Shown here: positions 34,682-46,257 of the stretch, piece after piece | How the letters are laid out: the number at the start of each line of letters is the position of its first letter | How positions within the stretch are numbered: the first letter of the stretch is position 1 | Assembly (NCBI GenBank): GCA_022578605.1 | Contig: MU394072.1 | Span: forward strand, 434,001 to 498,000 | Origin: Camillea tinctor | Taxonomy: Eukaryota; Ascomycota; Sordariomycetes; Xylariales; Xylariaceae | DNA: 64,000 nt | Direction: 5' to 3' | Program-made: the position numbers and the translations under genes | Notes under the pieces: generated by a model | The model's database searches: none | The model's input: the letters and a program-made list of their open reading frames with translations, nothing else | What the model was told of the DNA's origin: nothing

Positions 34682-36054
34682 ATGAGCTCGTACGAACAGC
34701 ATTATTATCAGACCCCAAGCCATGTCATCGCCGCTGGCATCGTCTTATCTTTGCTGGATATCTTGGCTGTCTCGCTCAGATTTGTGGCGAGAGGAGAAAA
34801 AAGGCATATGAAGATGGATGATTGGTTGCTCATTCCTGCCACTGTAAGATCTGTAGTATTTTCGTGGGTTGAGACGTTATTGTCTAGCTTATTAACATAT
34901 ATGGCAGCTTTTGACAGCCGGAGTAGGCAGTTGTTTGGTATTTGGTGTCTCGCGGGAGGCATTTGGATATCGCGAATATCCGACGACGATAGAGCACCCA
35001 TCTGACGTTGCTATCTACCAGATGTCTACTTCTATTAAGGTAATTAAGTCAGGAACTCTCTGGGTCCTCAGCATCTAATCACGAATATAGCTCGAATGGT
35101 CTATTAGCTTGATCCTTCCGGTTGCGCTGGCCTGTACCAAATTGAGCTTTCTGTTCTTCTACAAGCGAATCTTCTCGATAAACAACGCCACCGACAAATT
35201 TCTCAAAGGCTTGGTTTTGTTCATCTGCATGTGGGCAGTAGCGTTCTTCCTCGCCACGTTGCTATGCTGTAAGACCATGGCAATCTATATCTGGAAACCT
35301 ATTTCGGAAATGGCGCAGTGCAAGTTCTTCCTCGACGTATTGATGGCATTCTGTATCACGGGTTTCGTAACGGATGTTGCCATCATCATCATTCCTATTC
35401 CTCTTGTAAGTACTCGCTCTACATATATGGAGTTTCTACTAATAATTGATGCTTATTAGATTTGGCGCTTGAAACTCTCAACAGAAGACAAGCTAATCGC
35501 CAGCGGTTCTTTTCTTCTAGGATCAGTGTGAGTAACAATCGCATGTATTTTAGTCCGACAACTGTTCACATAATTAGGACCATTGCGGCGGCTTTGGCAC
35601 GCCTAATCGTCTCTGTGAATTTTGTACACGGAGCAGCCGACCCCAATAATGACATGATACGTAAGTCGTGCCCACTTATCACATCTTTACATAGCACATC
35701 TTGACATCTTATATAGTGGACATAACGCTGTATGTATACTGGGGCATGGTGGAATGCTCCATGGGCGTGTTCGCTGCCTGCTTGCCAACCCTTCAACTCT
35801 TTTTCCGGCAGAGGGCGTGGCAAAGAATCGTGAACAGAACTCGAAGTCTACTTAGTAGCCGATCGATTAGTATGAATCGAATTGATTCGCAAACCGAGAA
35901 CAATCTTCATCTTCATAACATGGCCGACGTTCTTCCCAAAGAAAAGCGCGAGACCACTATTCTACAGGGCTCACGAACTGGAAGCCAGAATCGTCTATGC
36001 ACGCCGCACACTTCTATAACCCAGGAAGTAACAACGGTCAGAGAAGTGGTCTAA
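34682..36054 (+). CDS. Pth11-like integral membrane protein, copy 2
   Basis: Six exons (34682-34843, 34908-35039, 35091-35405, 35460-35527, 35578-35660, 35717-36054) encode 365 residues. The same family pattern as copy 1 is seen: KMDDWLLIPAT after the second TM, the LEWSISLILPVALACTKLSFLFFYKRIF segment (two cysteine-containing helices), FCITGFVTDVAIIIIPIPL, and IWRLKLSTEDKLIASGSFLLGS. It has a longer hydrophilic C-terminal tail (about 90 residues) than copy 1, with Ser/Thr-rich stretches that may be regulatory. No CFEM domain is present. Copies 1 and 2 are too different to be a recent duplication. All five introns are 50-64 nt. Confidence 0.9.
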
Positions 36055-37008
36055 GCGTGGCCAAATCTCATCCTTTTTCTATCCCTATCAGTTCTCATCT
36101 CATCACAATAAGTTTTGTCCAATTAAATTCAGATGGAGAGTGGTGGCAATAAGCGCCTAGGTAGTCACCACCGCCAAAAGTCTCGGTGCCGCAGAACCAC
36201 ACCGAAGATCTCAGAGTTCGACTTCAACATCTTTCAGGGATCGTACAATAAATCTATGTATTGGTTGAAGAGTAATGGGTGGTTTTTTTTTGTAACGAGA
36301 GATTTTTACTCTATACGGTCGCTATTCAATCAGAAATGGTACACAATGGATGGAACAAAATGTTACAGCTCCCCAAGCATTCCCACAGCTCGAATAAGTT
36401 ATTTCCTTACTACTTTTAAATTCTATCGGCAGAACTATCTTTTTATAAGTTAAGATCAGGGTCCTAGCATGTATCCACGTATATTTAGATAGAGATTAAG
36501 GAGAATATTGGTCTTGTTTGAACTCTTCGTAACACGTAGGGAATAATACCACTCGCGGTATAATACATATATCATGTGACCTTGCTCTTAGCAGCGGGGA
36601 CGAGAAGCTTCCTCTCATCTAGGTCAAGTATATACGGGCCTTTTCGCTTCCCCCTCAGCCCCTCTCAACCGATAAGGGAAAAGGGGGGATAGAAGAGGGG
36701 GTTCAAGCACGCAATCACCTAGCTTCTTACGTGCTCTTAGATTTTCCCATACATAAACTCGCATCTTTTCCAGTCTCATGAGGACTACGTTTCGTTCCTG
36801 ATAGTAGATACACTATATGTTAAATGGGATCTTGGTTTCACAGAAGCAGTGCATATCTCTACGTCTATATAATTACACTCCCGTGATCATAAGAAGGGTT
36901 ATCTAGGGATTGTATCTTCAACCAAGGTTAATGTACCCTCCTAAACCTTGTTACGATGGGGCCGTCTACTGATTCACATAGTGTTTACGCCCAATTTCAC
37001 ATCCCACC
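36055..37008. other. Intergenic 0.95 kb
   Basis: This spacer includes a C/T-rich patch and then a G-rich patch at 36645-36700. ORF 36133-36453 lacks support. It probably holds the arylsulfotransferase promoter. Confidence 0.5.
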
Positions 37009-38788
37009 ATGAAGTCCGCAGGGTACTTTGGGGCAGTTCTGACCTTCGCTCGGTTGGTTGCTGCTGATTGGCAATATAAATCCCGATCGGACCTTGCACC
37101 ACCAAAGCTGAACATAACCATTCCAGCGGCAAAAGATGTCGAGAAGGGCTATTTGTTCATCGCACCATTTGCAGGATACCCTGACACACCCACAGAGCAG
37201 CACGGCCCTAGACAGGCTGGGCCGTACATCTTTCGTGATGACGGTGATCTGGTATGGGATGGATACGGTATCTACTCCATCTGGTCGACTAACTTCCAAG
37301 CCGGCCGCTGGAAGGGACAAGACATCCTCTTTAGTTTCGAAGGTGACCATAATGCCGGATATGGTCATGGCCATGGTCATATCACCTTCCTGGACCAGCA
37401 CTACGAGACCATCCGCGAACTTCGCGCTGGGAACCACAAACTAGTCGACAAGCATGAATTTCACATCGTCAATGAAGAGACTGGACTGATTCAGATTTAT
37501 CAACCGGTTGCTCGTGACTTAACTGCCTGGGGTGCTAGTCCTGAACAGCAATGGATAGTCAATGCTATAATCCAAGGTATATAGATCATGCATGTGGGTT
37601 AGTAGGAAATTGTGCTGATTGGACCCTAGAGCTTGACATCGCTACTGGTGAGCTGCTTTTTGAGTGGGCTAGTTTGGACTGGATTACCCCTGATGGTAAG
37701 CACACACTACCCCAAACTTCAGCTATTAAGAGACTAATCATCCTGTAGAGGCAATACTTCCCATCAATCCAGGCCAAGCAGGATCTGGGTATAACAGTTC
37801 CGATGCCTGGGACTATTTTCACATCAATAGTGTTGACAAGGATACTGCTGGTAATTATCTGATCTCTGCCCGCGATGCTTGCAGTGTGCACAAGATAAAC
37901 GGCACCGATGGCAGTATTATCTGGAAGCTCAACGGAAAAGCCAGTTCATTCAAGATCCCTAAAGATACCGAGTTCTGCTTCCAGCATCATGCTCGATTCG
38001 TTAGTCAATATGATGATGTCGAGATTATCAGCCTGTATGATAATAGTGCCCACGGCACCGAACACAGCGGAGGTTCCGAGGTCCATACAGCGCCAACCAG
38101 CAGCGGCAAGATTATCAAGCTCAATACCACGTCCTGGGAAGCAGAGCTGATTCAGGGCTTCTTTCCACCCGACGACCTCTTATCCAAGTCCCAGGGGTCC
38201 ACACAACTCTTGCCTAACGGCAATGTACTCGTCAATTGGGGATCCGAGGGCGCCTTAACTGAGTACCTTCCCGATGGGACGCCTATCTTTCACGCCTACG
38301 TTGAGTCTGATGATCTCGCGCTTGGCGTTGAGAACTATCGTGCTTTCCGCTACAACTGGACGGGCCTGCCGAACGAAGAGCCTGCCATCGTTGCGCTTGA
38401 AAGCGAGGATAGAACAGCTATTTACGTGAGCTGGAACGGCGACACTGAGACTATATCATGGCGCTTCTACGCAGCAACGGAGAAGTACGTTTCGAGGGAG
38501 TTCCTCGGTGAAGCTAAGCGCACATCTTTCGAGACGTCACTTGTGATCCCGAATGGCGATGTCTCCACTGTCTCCGCTGAAGCCATCGGGGCTAGGGGCC
38601 AAGTGCTACGTGTTACTGGGTTGGCAACTGTCGAACCGGAGATCAAGCCGGGGGGGAAGTCAAGCAGCAAGCTTCCGGAAGTCGTCGCGTCTCTTTCCAC
38701 CAATAAGAAGGTCATGGAAGGTCATAGAACCCGCTGGGAAGAATTCGGTATTCTCAAATACCTTCGCATGCGCCCAATTGAGCTTTAG
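37009..38788 (+). CDS. Secreted fungal arylsulfotransferase-like protein (ASST, beta-propeller)
   Basis: Three exons (37009-37576, 37630-37695, 37749-38788) encode 557 residues. The N-terminus is a short hydrophobic signal ending near AADWQYKS. Family blocks are present: GPYIFRDDGDLVWDG, HEFHIVNE, ELDIATGELLFEW, WDYFHINSVDKD, DTEFCFQHHARF and STQLLPNGNVLVNWGSEG, in the order seen in fungal ASST proteins. The family is named after bacterial aryl sulfotransferases, but the biochemical activity of the fungal branch is not established. It is likely secreted or in the secretory route. Intron 1 was chosen so that the LDIATGEL motif joins in frame. It starts about 1 kb downstream of Pth11-like gene 2 and might be part of the same metabolic group. 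Confidence 0.88.
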
Positions 38789-41374
38789 GTCAATCTTCTT
38801 GGAGTACTCAAGTTATTCCAAGACCAATGCTGGTTCAGGAATCCAAAACATACGCATTTCCTATATGTGGATGGATTAACATACGAAGAGTCATGGTGAG
38901 CTGAGTTGTCGGAGATGGGGATGGTGAGATAGCTAGGTTATATAGCTTGCAGTAGAGGATTGCACTCCTTATTAGTCCTTACTGATCGTACTTAGCCTTA
39001 TATTTTCGTTTAATATGAGTATCAGATTGTCGTGAAATAAGCTATCTTATAACAATGTATAATAATCCTAGAGTGAGAACTCTGCATCGTCAAGAGTCTG
39101 CCACAGTCTTGCGATGATTCCCAAATTGTAGTCTGAGTTATGAATTCCTGCCAACAAATTTCTCATTCCCCTATAAGATATGCATCGATTACCCCTTCAT
39201 TACCCCCTGACACTTAGTAAATAACCGTAGCGTCATGAACCTTGGGATCCGTTAGGTTATACCTTTTCATCTCAACAATGCATGCATTAAGTTAAAATGA
39301 GTATTAAAGGGAAAACTTCTCAACATTTTACCTGTGGGAGAACTCCCAATACATACGTACCCGTTGTCCTGCATATATATTTGTATAGCTTTGACAGTGT
39401 AACAATTTCGATGTTCTAATCTAGAAACTAAATTGCGTCATACTAACTGTCAACTGTATAACATTATTATTATCAAGAATAGGAGATACAAGTGACAAGA
39501 GCACCTTGGAGGAAATGAAGAGAAGAAGAATACTGATAAATATCATCTACGGGGAAAACGAGTTTTCCAGTAGCAACTTTGAATGAGTTACGTTACTGGA
39601 ATCAGTTCCCATATCTCGTAAAGGTATGTTACATCGTCACATTGGATTTACCAAACGTTTCCTGATATTCCACATAATGTCGAACTGCTTAGAACTAGTT
39701 CTTGCTTCCCTGGTAAGGGATATATACGAGTATTGTCGTTGGCCAGTGCTCAAGCCATGCCTAATATTAGAACATGCACAAGCGTTGAAAACCCCACAGT
39801 AAACTAAAGAAGTTCGAATAAACTCCCGGATTAGGAGAAATCCTCGCAGGAGGATACGAGCGCTAGCATATCCCTACTGGGAACCCGCACTCTTGTTTTA
39901 ATGGGTCACCTACCAGGTGATAAATGTCGTGAGGCTTTGAGAGGGATGAATATGGATGCTAAATACACTGAAGTCAAACCGGCATTAAGGATAGTTTGGT
40001 GGCCTAGGTATGGCTTTGGGATGAAAGAACTAAGGATCAAGAAAATAGTAGGATTAGCATTGTTTACACTCCTTGTTAGTGTCGATGCAATGTCATCATA
40101 GACTACCGCGCTATTAAGGGCGGTGAAAGTCAAGAGCCGCAGTAAGATATCCCAAAGCTCAATGATGCTACGTAGCGAGTCGTTTTCAATGTGATTTAGG
40201 TAAGAAGAATGAAATTGGACCAATGCTATACGGGATTTGGAACCAAGGTTTAACACCATAGATTATGCTAAGTATTATTTTGGGGGCATTGGTGGTGGAC
40301 TTTCTCAAACCTGAAAGGTAAGGCGATATTTCGCCGCATCGAGCTATCAACCGTACGTAGCTCAACTTTCAATGACTCGGGGAGCTTGAAGTGGACGCAA
40401 TTCCCCTGTACCTGCGTGCAGGATAGCTTCCCGAACTTCCAGATTTTGTATTTTCCGGGGGTTGCTAAGCTATGGGGGGAGCGGGCTATGTGCCGATACC
40501 CTGGCGGATACGAATGTTTGTTCTAGAATTATCCCAAAGACTTCTTATTGGTCATTCATGCAACAGCACGGCGAGAAACATCCCATGTCAGCTTCTCACA
40601 ACTGAACACTCAGCACTAATAGTGGTATAGCCTACGCAAGAAATCAATGTTGTTCTTTGTTTTGTAGCCTGAGACATGTGCTGAAGTGACAATGATCACC
40701 GCATTCGAAGCGGTTCAAATTATGCTTATTTCGAAAATCATCGCAGATCATTTATGCGAGCAGAGAAGTTCGATCGAAGATCATTGAGAGTAACGTTTCC
40801 TCCCCCCGATCGCGCCGAGATTAAAGGCCAGTGCGAAACCCGGGGAAGCAAAGGGGCAGACGCGGTTTTCTACCGCTTGTGCGGTTATTCTAGGCCATTT
40901 CTAGCTACGGCCGACGGTGAATACGAGCTGAGCCCCATCGCGGCCAATCTGAGTCGAGCTCGTATGAAAGCACGAGCCATACAATGGTCATGAGAACGTG
41001 ACAGCTCGTGATTCCTCGATATGGCTATATCGATTCAGTAATGGAAATATTGCGATGGTACGAGATCTTACAGAGTCCGGTTCCTACCACGCGGTGGAGG
41101 CTTTGTGGTTTGAAAGCAAATGCTATACCTTGAGGCTTGAAGCTTGGCAAGTGCGGTATATACCTGCGAACGGGTGACAAAGAGCTCCTATTGCCATATA
41201 TATAAGTGGTCGGAACGTCCAAGTATTGAGAACGATTCCTACTCATCTCATCATCATTCACACCTCCAGCTCTATAAAGACAATCACATCTATAATAGCT
41301 TCTAAACCTTAATATATAATCACCATCCTCTCGCTCTATCCTATCCACCAAAAAACCCCCCAACCACCATCAAA
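38789..41374. other. AT-rich gene-poor region, 2.6 kb
   Basis: Only unsupported short ORFs are seen, including 66- and 79-codon ORFs at 39.9 and 40.8 kb. The last 150 bases contain TATA-like sequences and a CT-rich leader of the small secreted protein gene. Confidence 0.55.
41273..41278 (+). promoter_or_regulatory. TATA box of the small secreted protein gene
   Basis: TATAAA lies about 100 bases upstream of the ATG at 41375, with a second TATATATAAG at 41196-41205. A pyrimidine-rich leader follows. This is typical of strongly expressed secreted-protein genes. Confidence 0.45.
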
Positions 41375-41812
41375 ATGAAGTTCACCACTGCCGCTCTCTC
41401 TCTTCTTTCTGCTACTGCCTCGCTCGCGGCGCCCACCGCTGAGGCTAAGAGCATGACTGCCGCAGGCCAATGGACAATCCAGGGCATCAAGCATGTCTGC
41501 GACGCCGCCGACACCAGCTGCACCTGGACCTTCGGCATCAACACCGGCAGCGAACCCGTCACCGGCTGTTCTTTCACTGTCACCGGCTCGCCCGCCAGCC
41601 GAACTAACAGCAACGGCCACGTCTGTGGTGCCTACACCATCAGCACCGGCTGGGACGGCCAGTTCGGTGAGGGTAACGGCTTCACCGTCCTCGCCACCGT
41701 CAACCAGGCCGCCAAGCTGATCGCCTGGCCCTCGTACACCGACAAGCAGCTCGCTGGCGGCAACGTCGTCACTCCCGACCAGAGCTGGGCTGTCTCCAAC
41801 TTGGCTGTTTAA
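41375..41812 (+). CDS. Small secreted cysteine-containing protein
   Basis: Intronless, 145 residues. Signal peptide 1-18 (MKFTTAALSLLSATASLA). The mature protein has four cysteines (about 42, 49, 63 and 83), likely two disulfides. A beta-rich composition with repeated W/Y and Gly-Thr segments (TWTFGINTG, YTISTGWDGQFG) suggests a small beta-sandwich. Highly biased GC-rich codons and a good TATA box suggest strong expression. Related small secreted proteins are widespread in ascomycetes. Effector, wall or allergen-like roles are possible, but I cannot name one. Confidence 0.85.
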   Translation: MKFTTAALSLLSATASLAAPTAEAKSMTAAGQWTIQGIKHVCDAADTSCTWTFGINTGSEPVTGCSFTVTGSPASRTNSNGHVCGAYTISTGWDGQFGEGNGFTVLATVNQAAKLIAWPSYTDKQLAGGNVVTPDQSWAVSNLAV

Positions 41813-42088
41813 GCATCACGAAATCTAATCAGGAACGGGGGATTATGATAATTATATGAATTGATGTACCTGGGATTGGGTTAAATATATGGGTATTATA
41901 ATAAAAAAAGAAAAGTAATGGGACTCGCTATCCCCAGTGTTGGTAATGTCTACAATATCAGATAGCTCCTTCGGACCTCTGCGGCTTTCTCTTCGCAAGT
42001 CCACCAAACCAATAAAACATAATAGCTATCAAACCATAACTTCGCAAAGCTTCCTCTCCATCTTATTCCTAGCGTGAACCATCACCAA

Positions 42089-43309
42089 TCAGTAGCGAAT
42101 AGTGGCGCAGTCTCTCAATAAGCTTCCCTTCCGCTCAGTAAGCGCCATCTCCCGGCGCTTCATGGCCGCCCGCTCCTGGTACGCGGCCGTCCCGTCGACT
42201 TTGTCCCAAGGGTGCGCTACGTACGCCTCCCTCGCCTCGTGAAACTGCCTCGCGTATCCCCTCTCGACTAGCGCGATGAGGTACATCCCCTCACGCTGCC
42301 ACCACCACATACCCGTCGTCTCGTCCCACTGGTCTAGCAAGTCGTCCTCGTCTCTGCCGTCGCCGACGGCTTCCATGATCGCCTCTTGGAACCAGGTCTT
42401 CTCGTCGAAGAGGCTATTCCACTGCAGCGCGGTCTCCTCCAGGTTGTAGTCGCGGAGGTTGCCTTCGTTGTTGTCACCCCCGCCGTGGCTTACTGACGGG
42501 TGCGGGTCGGTCATGTGGGCTATTTCCTCTCGTAGATTTGCAACCGCTTCTGGCGGGCCCCCATCTACAGATGAGGAAGAGGAGGCTGACCGGTGATGTC
42601 TTGGGGCATGCTCAATGGATGAAGATGAGGCTATATTTTCTTCTTCTTCCTCGCGGATGGCTTCTTCGACCTCGTCTGCCCAGGAAAGAGTCTCTTCAGG
42701 CGATTGTATTTGGGCTTGCGAGAAAATCATATGCTCTTGTCTACTAAGAATTTCCGTTTTGGACGAACCCGTGTCTTCCAAGGCATCGTTGGAGTTAGAA
42801 ACTGAGGTTGATGAGGAACCGGCGTTGGCAAATCCGGAGAAAGGGATGAAATAAGTCATCATCTTCTTGATGGGGCTCTGCTGTTTTATGTCGGAATCCT
42901 CTTGCTCATTGGTGTTTTCTTCCTCTACGCCAGTTGCTTCTATTTCGGTAACCTCTTCCACTCCGGCATGACTGTTCCCTGGCGAGTGTGCCTCCGAGGT
43001 CGATTCTGGTGTTGTTGGACTGGAATTCGGTGGGCTTATGAAAGGATCTCCCATAATAGGATCCTCAAATGCATATCTCCGAAGGCTCTCCAGGTCTATC
43101 TCGCTCATACTCTCACGGAGAGATTCTAGAGGCTTCTCAAGAAGGTCAACGTAAAAGGTCTGGATCCGAAGGTATTGTCGTCTAGCATCCCTACTGCCAC
43201 TTTTCAGGAGATCAAAATGGTAGAATGCGAATCTCTGTAGCTGGTCTAATGAAATAATCCGTTCATGAATTGTCCAACGGAGAGTGTCGTTACGTAGTGA
43301 AAGAGACAT
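42089..43309 (-). CDS. Conserved-looking protein of unknown function
   Basis: Intronless, 406 residues. The N-terminal 85 residues are helix-forming (ERIISLDQLQRFAFYHFDLL), followed by a Ser/Thr/Glu-rich disordered middle of about 170 residues. A compact C-terminal part near 290-400 has WQREGMYLIALVERGYARQFHEAREAYV and a basic tail. No catalytic motif is seen. Two ordered ends joined by a disordered acidic linker suggest a scaffold or regulator. The start at 43309 is the first ATG of a clean long frame. Confidence 0.7.
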   Translation of the reverse strand: MSLSLRNDTLRWTIHERIISLDQLQRFAFYHFDLLKSGSRDARRQYLRIQTFYVDLLEKPLESLRESMSEIDLESLRRYAFEDPIMGDPFISPPNSSPTTPESTSEAHSPGNSHAGVEEVTEIEATGVEEENTNEQEDSDIKQQSPIKKMMTYFIPFSGFANAGSSSTSVSNSNDALEDTGSSKTEILSRQEHMIFSQAQIQSPEETLSWADEVEEAIREEEEENIASSSSIEHAPRHHRSASSSSSVDGGPPEAVANLREEIAHMTDPHPSVSHGGGDNNEGNLRDYNLEETALQWNSLFDEKTWFQEAIMEAVGDGRDEDDLLDQWDETTGMWWWQREGMYLIALVERGYARQFHEAREAYVAHPWDKVDGTAAYQERAAMKRREMALTERKGSLLRDCATIRY

Positions 43310-46257
43310 TCTGTTCCCCTTTGGGTGATTTAGTCATACAGTATTGTCTAGTAGTTGACTATAGGAGTTATTTGCCGACGGTGACAGTTAATCGTTGAGA
43401 CTGAAGGTGTATCAAGGATGTGGTGAAGTCTGGATAGTACGGTAGAATTGTTTCTTCCCTTCCAAGTGCTTGTCTCTTATACTTTATACGTTGGGGGGAA
43501 AGCATTCAACGCTTTGGTGCGCAAGTTCAGTATTGAATGCACGGTGGTTAATATCATCCAGTCACTGAGCAACTAGACATAATTTTCATTGAATGGGAAT
43601 AGAGTTAATAGAGTTATCAGTGAAGGTTTTTTTTTTCTTTTCATGACTTCTTGGACAATGCGTGCAAATCTTCTTATTTTTAAGTTATCAAGCGATTTGA
43701 GTGTTCATGTTTTGTTCATATGTGAACATAGTAATAACAGCTCTACCTGAATTCATGGACTATACTAGATAGCTAGTCGATATAGATCACAATTCTAGAA
43801 TCAAAAACTACAAATGGTGTATTTGGGGGGAAAAGGTGAAGCACTTTCAAAGCTGATTGATCCAAGCAGGACTAATAAGATATTAGAAGCCATGTAGCAA
43901 CATGAACGTGAATCCTTGACTGACATAAATATTGAACAGTGCCATTTAATTTGAGAAGTTTTGTATTTTGCGCAGGTTCTACATTCTAAGTTTAATGGTT
44001 CCATTTTCTTTTCTTATACATTGCCAGACGAACCTAGTACATGGAGTTAGGAAGTATATCTATTTCGTAGAAGCTATACAGACCCCACATGTCAAACGAT
44101 GAATTGGTCAAATGGTCAGACGTTTTAAGCTTAATATGTGCCTCAAAATAGAACTCCTTGGGACCACCAGGTGCGCATAAATCTATCCGTAGTACCTCAA
44201 GGCGACAACTTGAAGAGAATTTGGGCTAGCACAATTAGGCCATGAACTCTGTCTGTTGCATTCGCCACCCTCCGCGATTTTTTGTCACTTTGAATAGCAA
44301 GGAAATCTGCCCAAATCTAGGATTGTCTATCAAGATCCTCTAATCCAACTACAACTTATTGGCCCAGTTTTGTTTCAGCCGTTATAGCGACCGCACGATT
44401 TGCTCCACGCTCCACGCTCCACGCACCATGTAGGTTTGTATTGATCGCGGTGGGCTGTAATGGCTTTAACTCTAAAATAAATTCTCGGGTGTTTGTTGAA
44501 ATACGGTGTCTGTTCCTTAGAGTAAAGTTGGGGATGGTCGTTATGTATACATAGAAAAGCTAGCCAATCACACGCTAATATCGACCAGGTCAAACGTCCG
44601 AAATTGGTATAATCAGTCGTATGAACAAATACCATACCGCCGTTTGATTCCCGCAAATTGTGCATATGCTAGCAACATCAGGATACCACAGGTCCTATTG
44701 CTTCAGATTAAAGGTCCATATCAACTAGCTAGAGTCTTAACGTGTATCCAAGTTATTTTTATTATTGTATCAAATCATTAGAGTATTCAGCCTTCGCCTA
44801 GATGCGTGAGTATTTTGAATGGGACTACGGGCTCCCTACTACCAATATTCCATCTCTCGACAATGGTCGATGACGTTCTACCCGCAAAGGTATTGCCGTG
44901 TGTGTATGCGAGGATAGACAGAAACCTAAGCGCCCTTATTTATCTCACCCATCACTCCAACTGTGCACGATTCCGCCCTGGTGTCACGATGACTACCTGC
45001 TTCCATAGAAACGCCACCCACCTCATCGGCACACTCGTGGTGTCTGACCATGAAGCCCGCAAAAGAATGAGAAGTGCCTAGAAGCTAACTGGACACCTCA
45101 CAGCCTTTCCCGTATGATGAACAATACGGTGCTAAATAGCCCTTGGATTTCTGCTCTGCATGAATGTGCTGTTTTAGTGGATCGGCGACTGAATTTACGG
45201 AGACGACACAGAGTAACGGGGCAGGTAGGTGAGGGCCCAATAAATCCTACAGAGAGGTGGAATTGGATAACATTATGATAATGGATGTATAGCCGCAAGA
45301 AACAAAGCCTTGTCTTTTTCGGCTCCTAGGATGCTTTAGGAATGACATCCTGGTTCATGCATTGTTGAATTATTCTGACATAATTCACACCCAGCCCAGC
45401 CAGCCATAACCTACAATATTGAACGCCATTATACGCCTCGTTTTTCTTTTCTTTTCTTTTTGATGGTGGGTCTCTTGCCTCAAACTTCGCTGTCGAAAAG
45501 GGCTGGGGGATGCATAGTTGAGAGTGAAGATATCAATGATATTTCCCCCTCGGAATCATTATAGGTACTACGGCTGGTGAGCTGGCATAATTTGAAGTAG
45601 CATATAACATCCAAATGTAGTGACGTTTCTAGCTTGTTCCTTGTATTTCACTGCAAGTTATCGCTACCATAGTACGTTGACTATATTGATGTTGTCAAGT
45701 ACCGATCAAGGTTCATGAAAGACGTGGTCGTGGGGATGTGTATGCTCCGTGCATCGTTACTTTTGTACTAATTGAGGGAATGTCAGCGATAATGTGGATA
45801 GGAACATGGATGGGTATCATCGATACCGGCAAACCAAAGCTATAGCACCGAGATATCTCAGGAGTATTCGTTTATATCATGTGCTCAACTAAGTCTATTG
45901 GTACTCTGATGGGAACCACCTATAATGTGCCTCATTAACACAGAAGTAAACAGATCAGCCATGCAGCCTGGTGGCGTTTCCATGTATGTGCCTGTTGCTA
46001 AGATAGAACCGCTGACGATATTCGAGTGGCTCTTTATTGAGAGGGATGTCATATGTGTTTCGTAATCAATTGAAAGGATGGTTCATCATCTTTTACATAA
46101 AAGCATGGCCTCTCCTAACGCCCAGTTTCGCTTTTTATTTCATTCACATGGACTTCCATCGTGTGGTTCGAAATATAGATTGTTAATCTTTGAACAATCG
46201 ATATATCTTACACCGCCGTCGGTCAAGCAGCGTTTGGTTGCTTAGCGAGGAGCCATT
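43310..46257. other. AT-rich gene-poor region, 2.9 kb
   Basis: No supportable gene. It contains a three-copy 7-bp tandem (44402-44422), a C/T microsatellite at 45441-45460 and several unsupported ORFs. Confidence 0.55.
44402..44422. repeat. Three tandem copies of GCTCCAC
   Basis: A perfect three-copy repeat with period 7 in AT-rich DNA. No coding context. Confidence 0.7.

Noticed and set aside
39900..40993. 66- and 79-codon plus-strand ORFs
   Set aside because: Isolated, no signal peptide, no splice partner, AT-rich surroundings.
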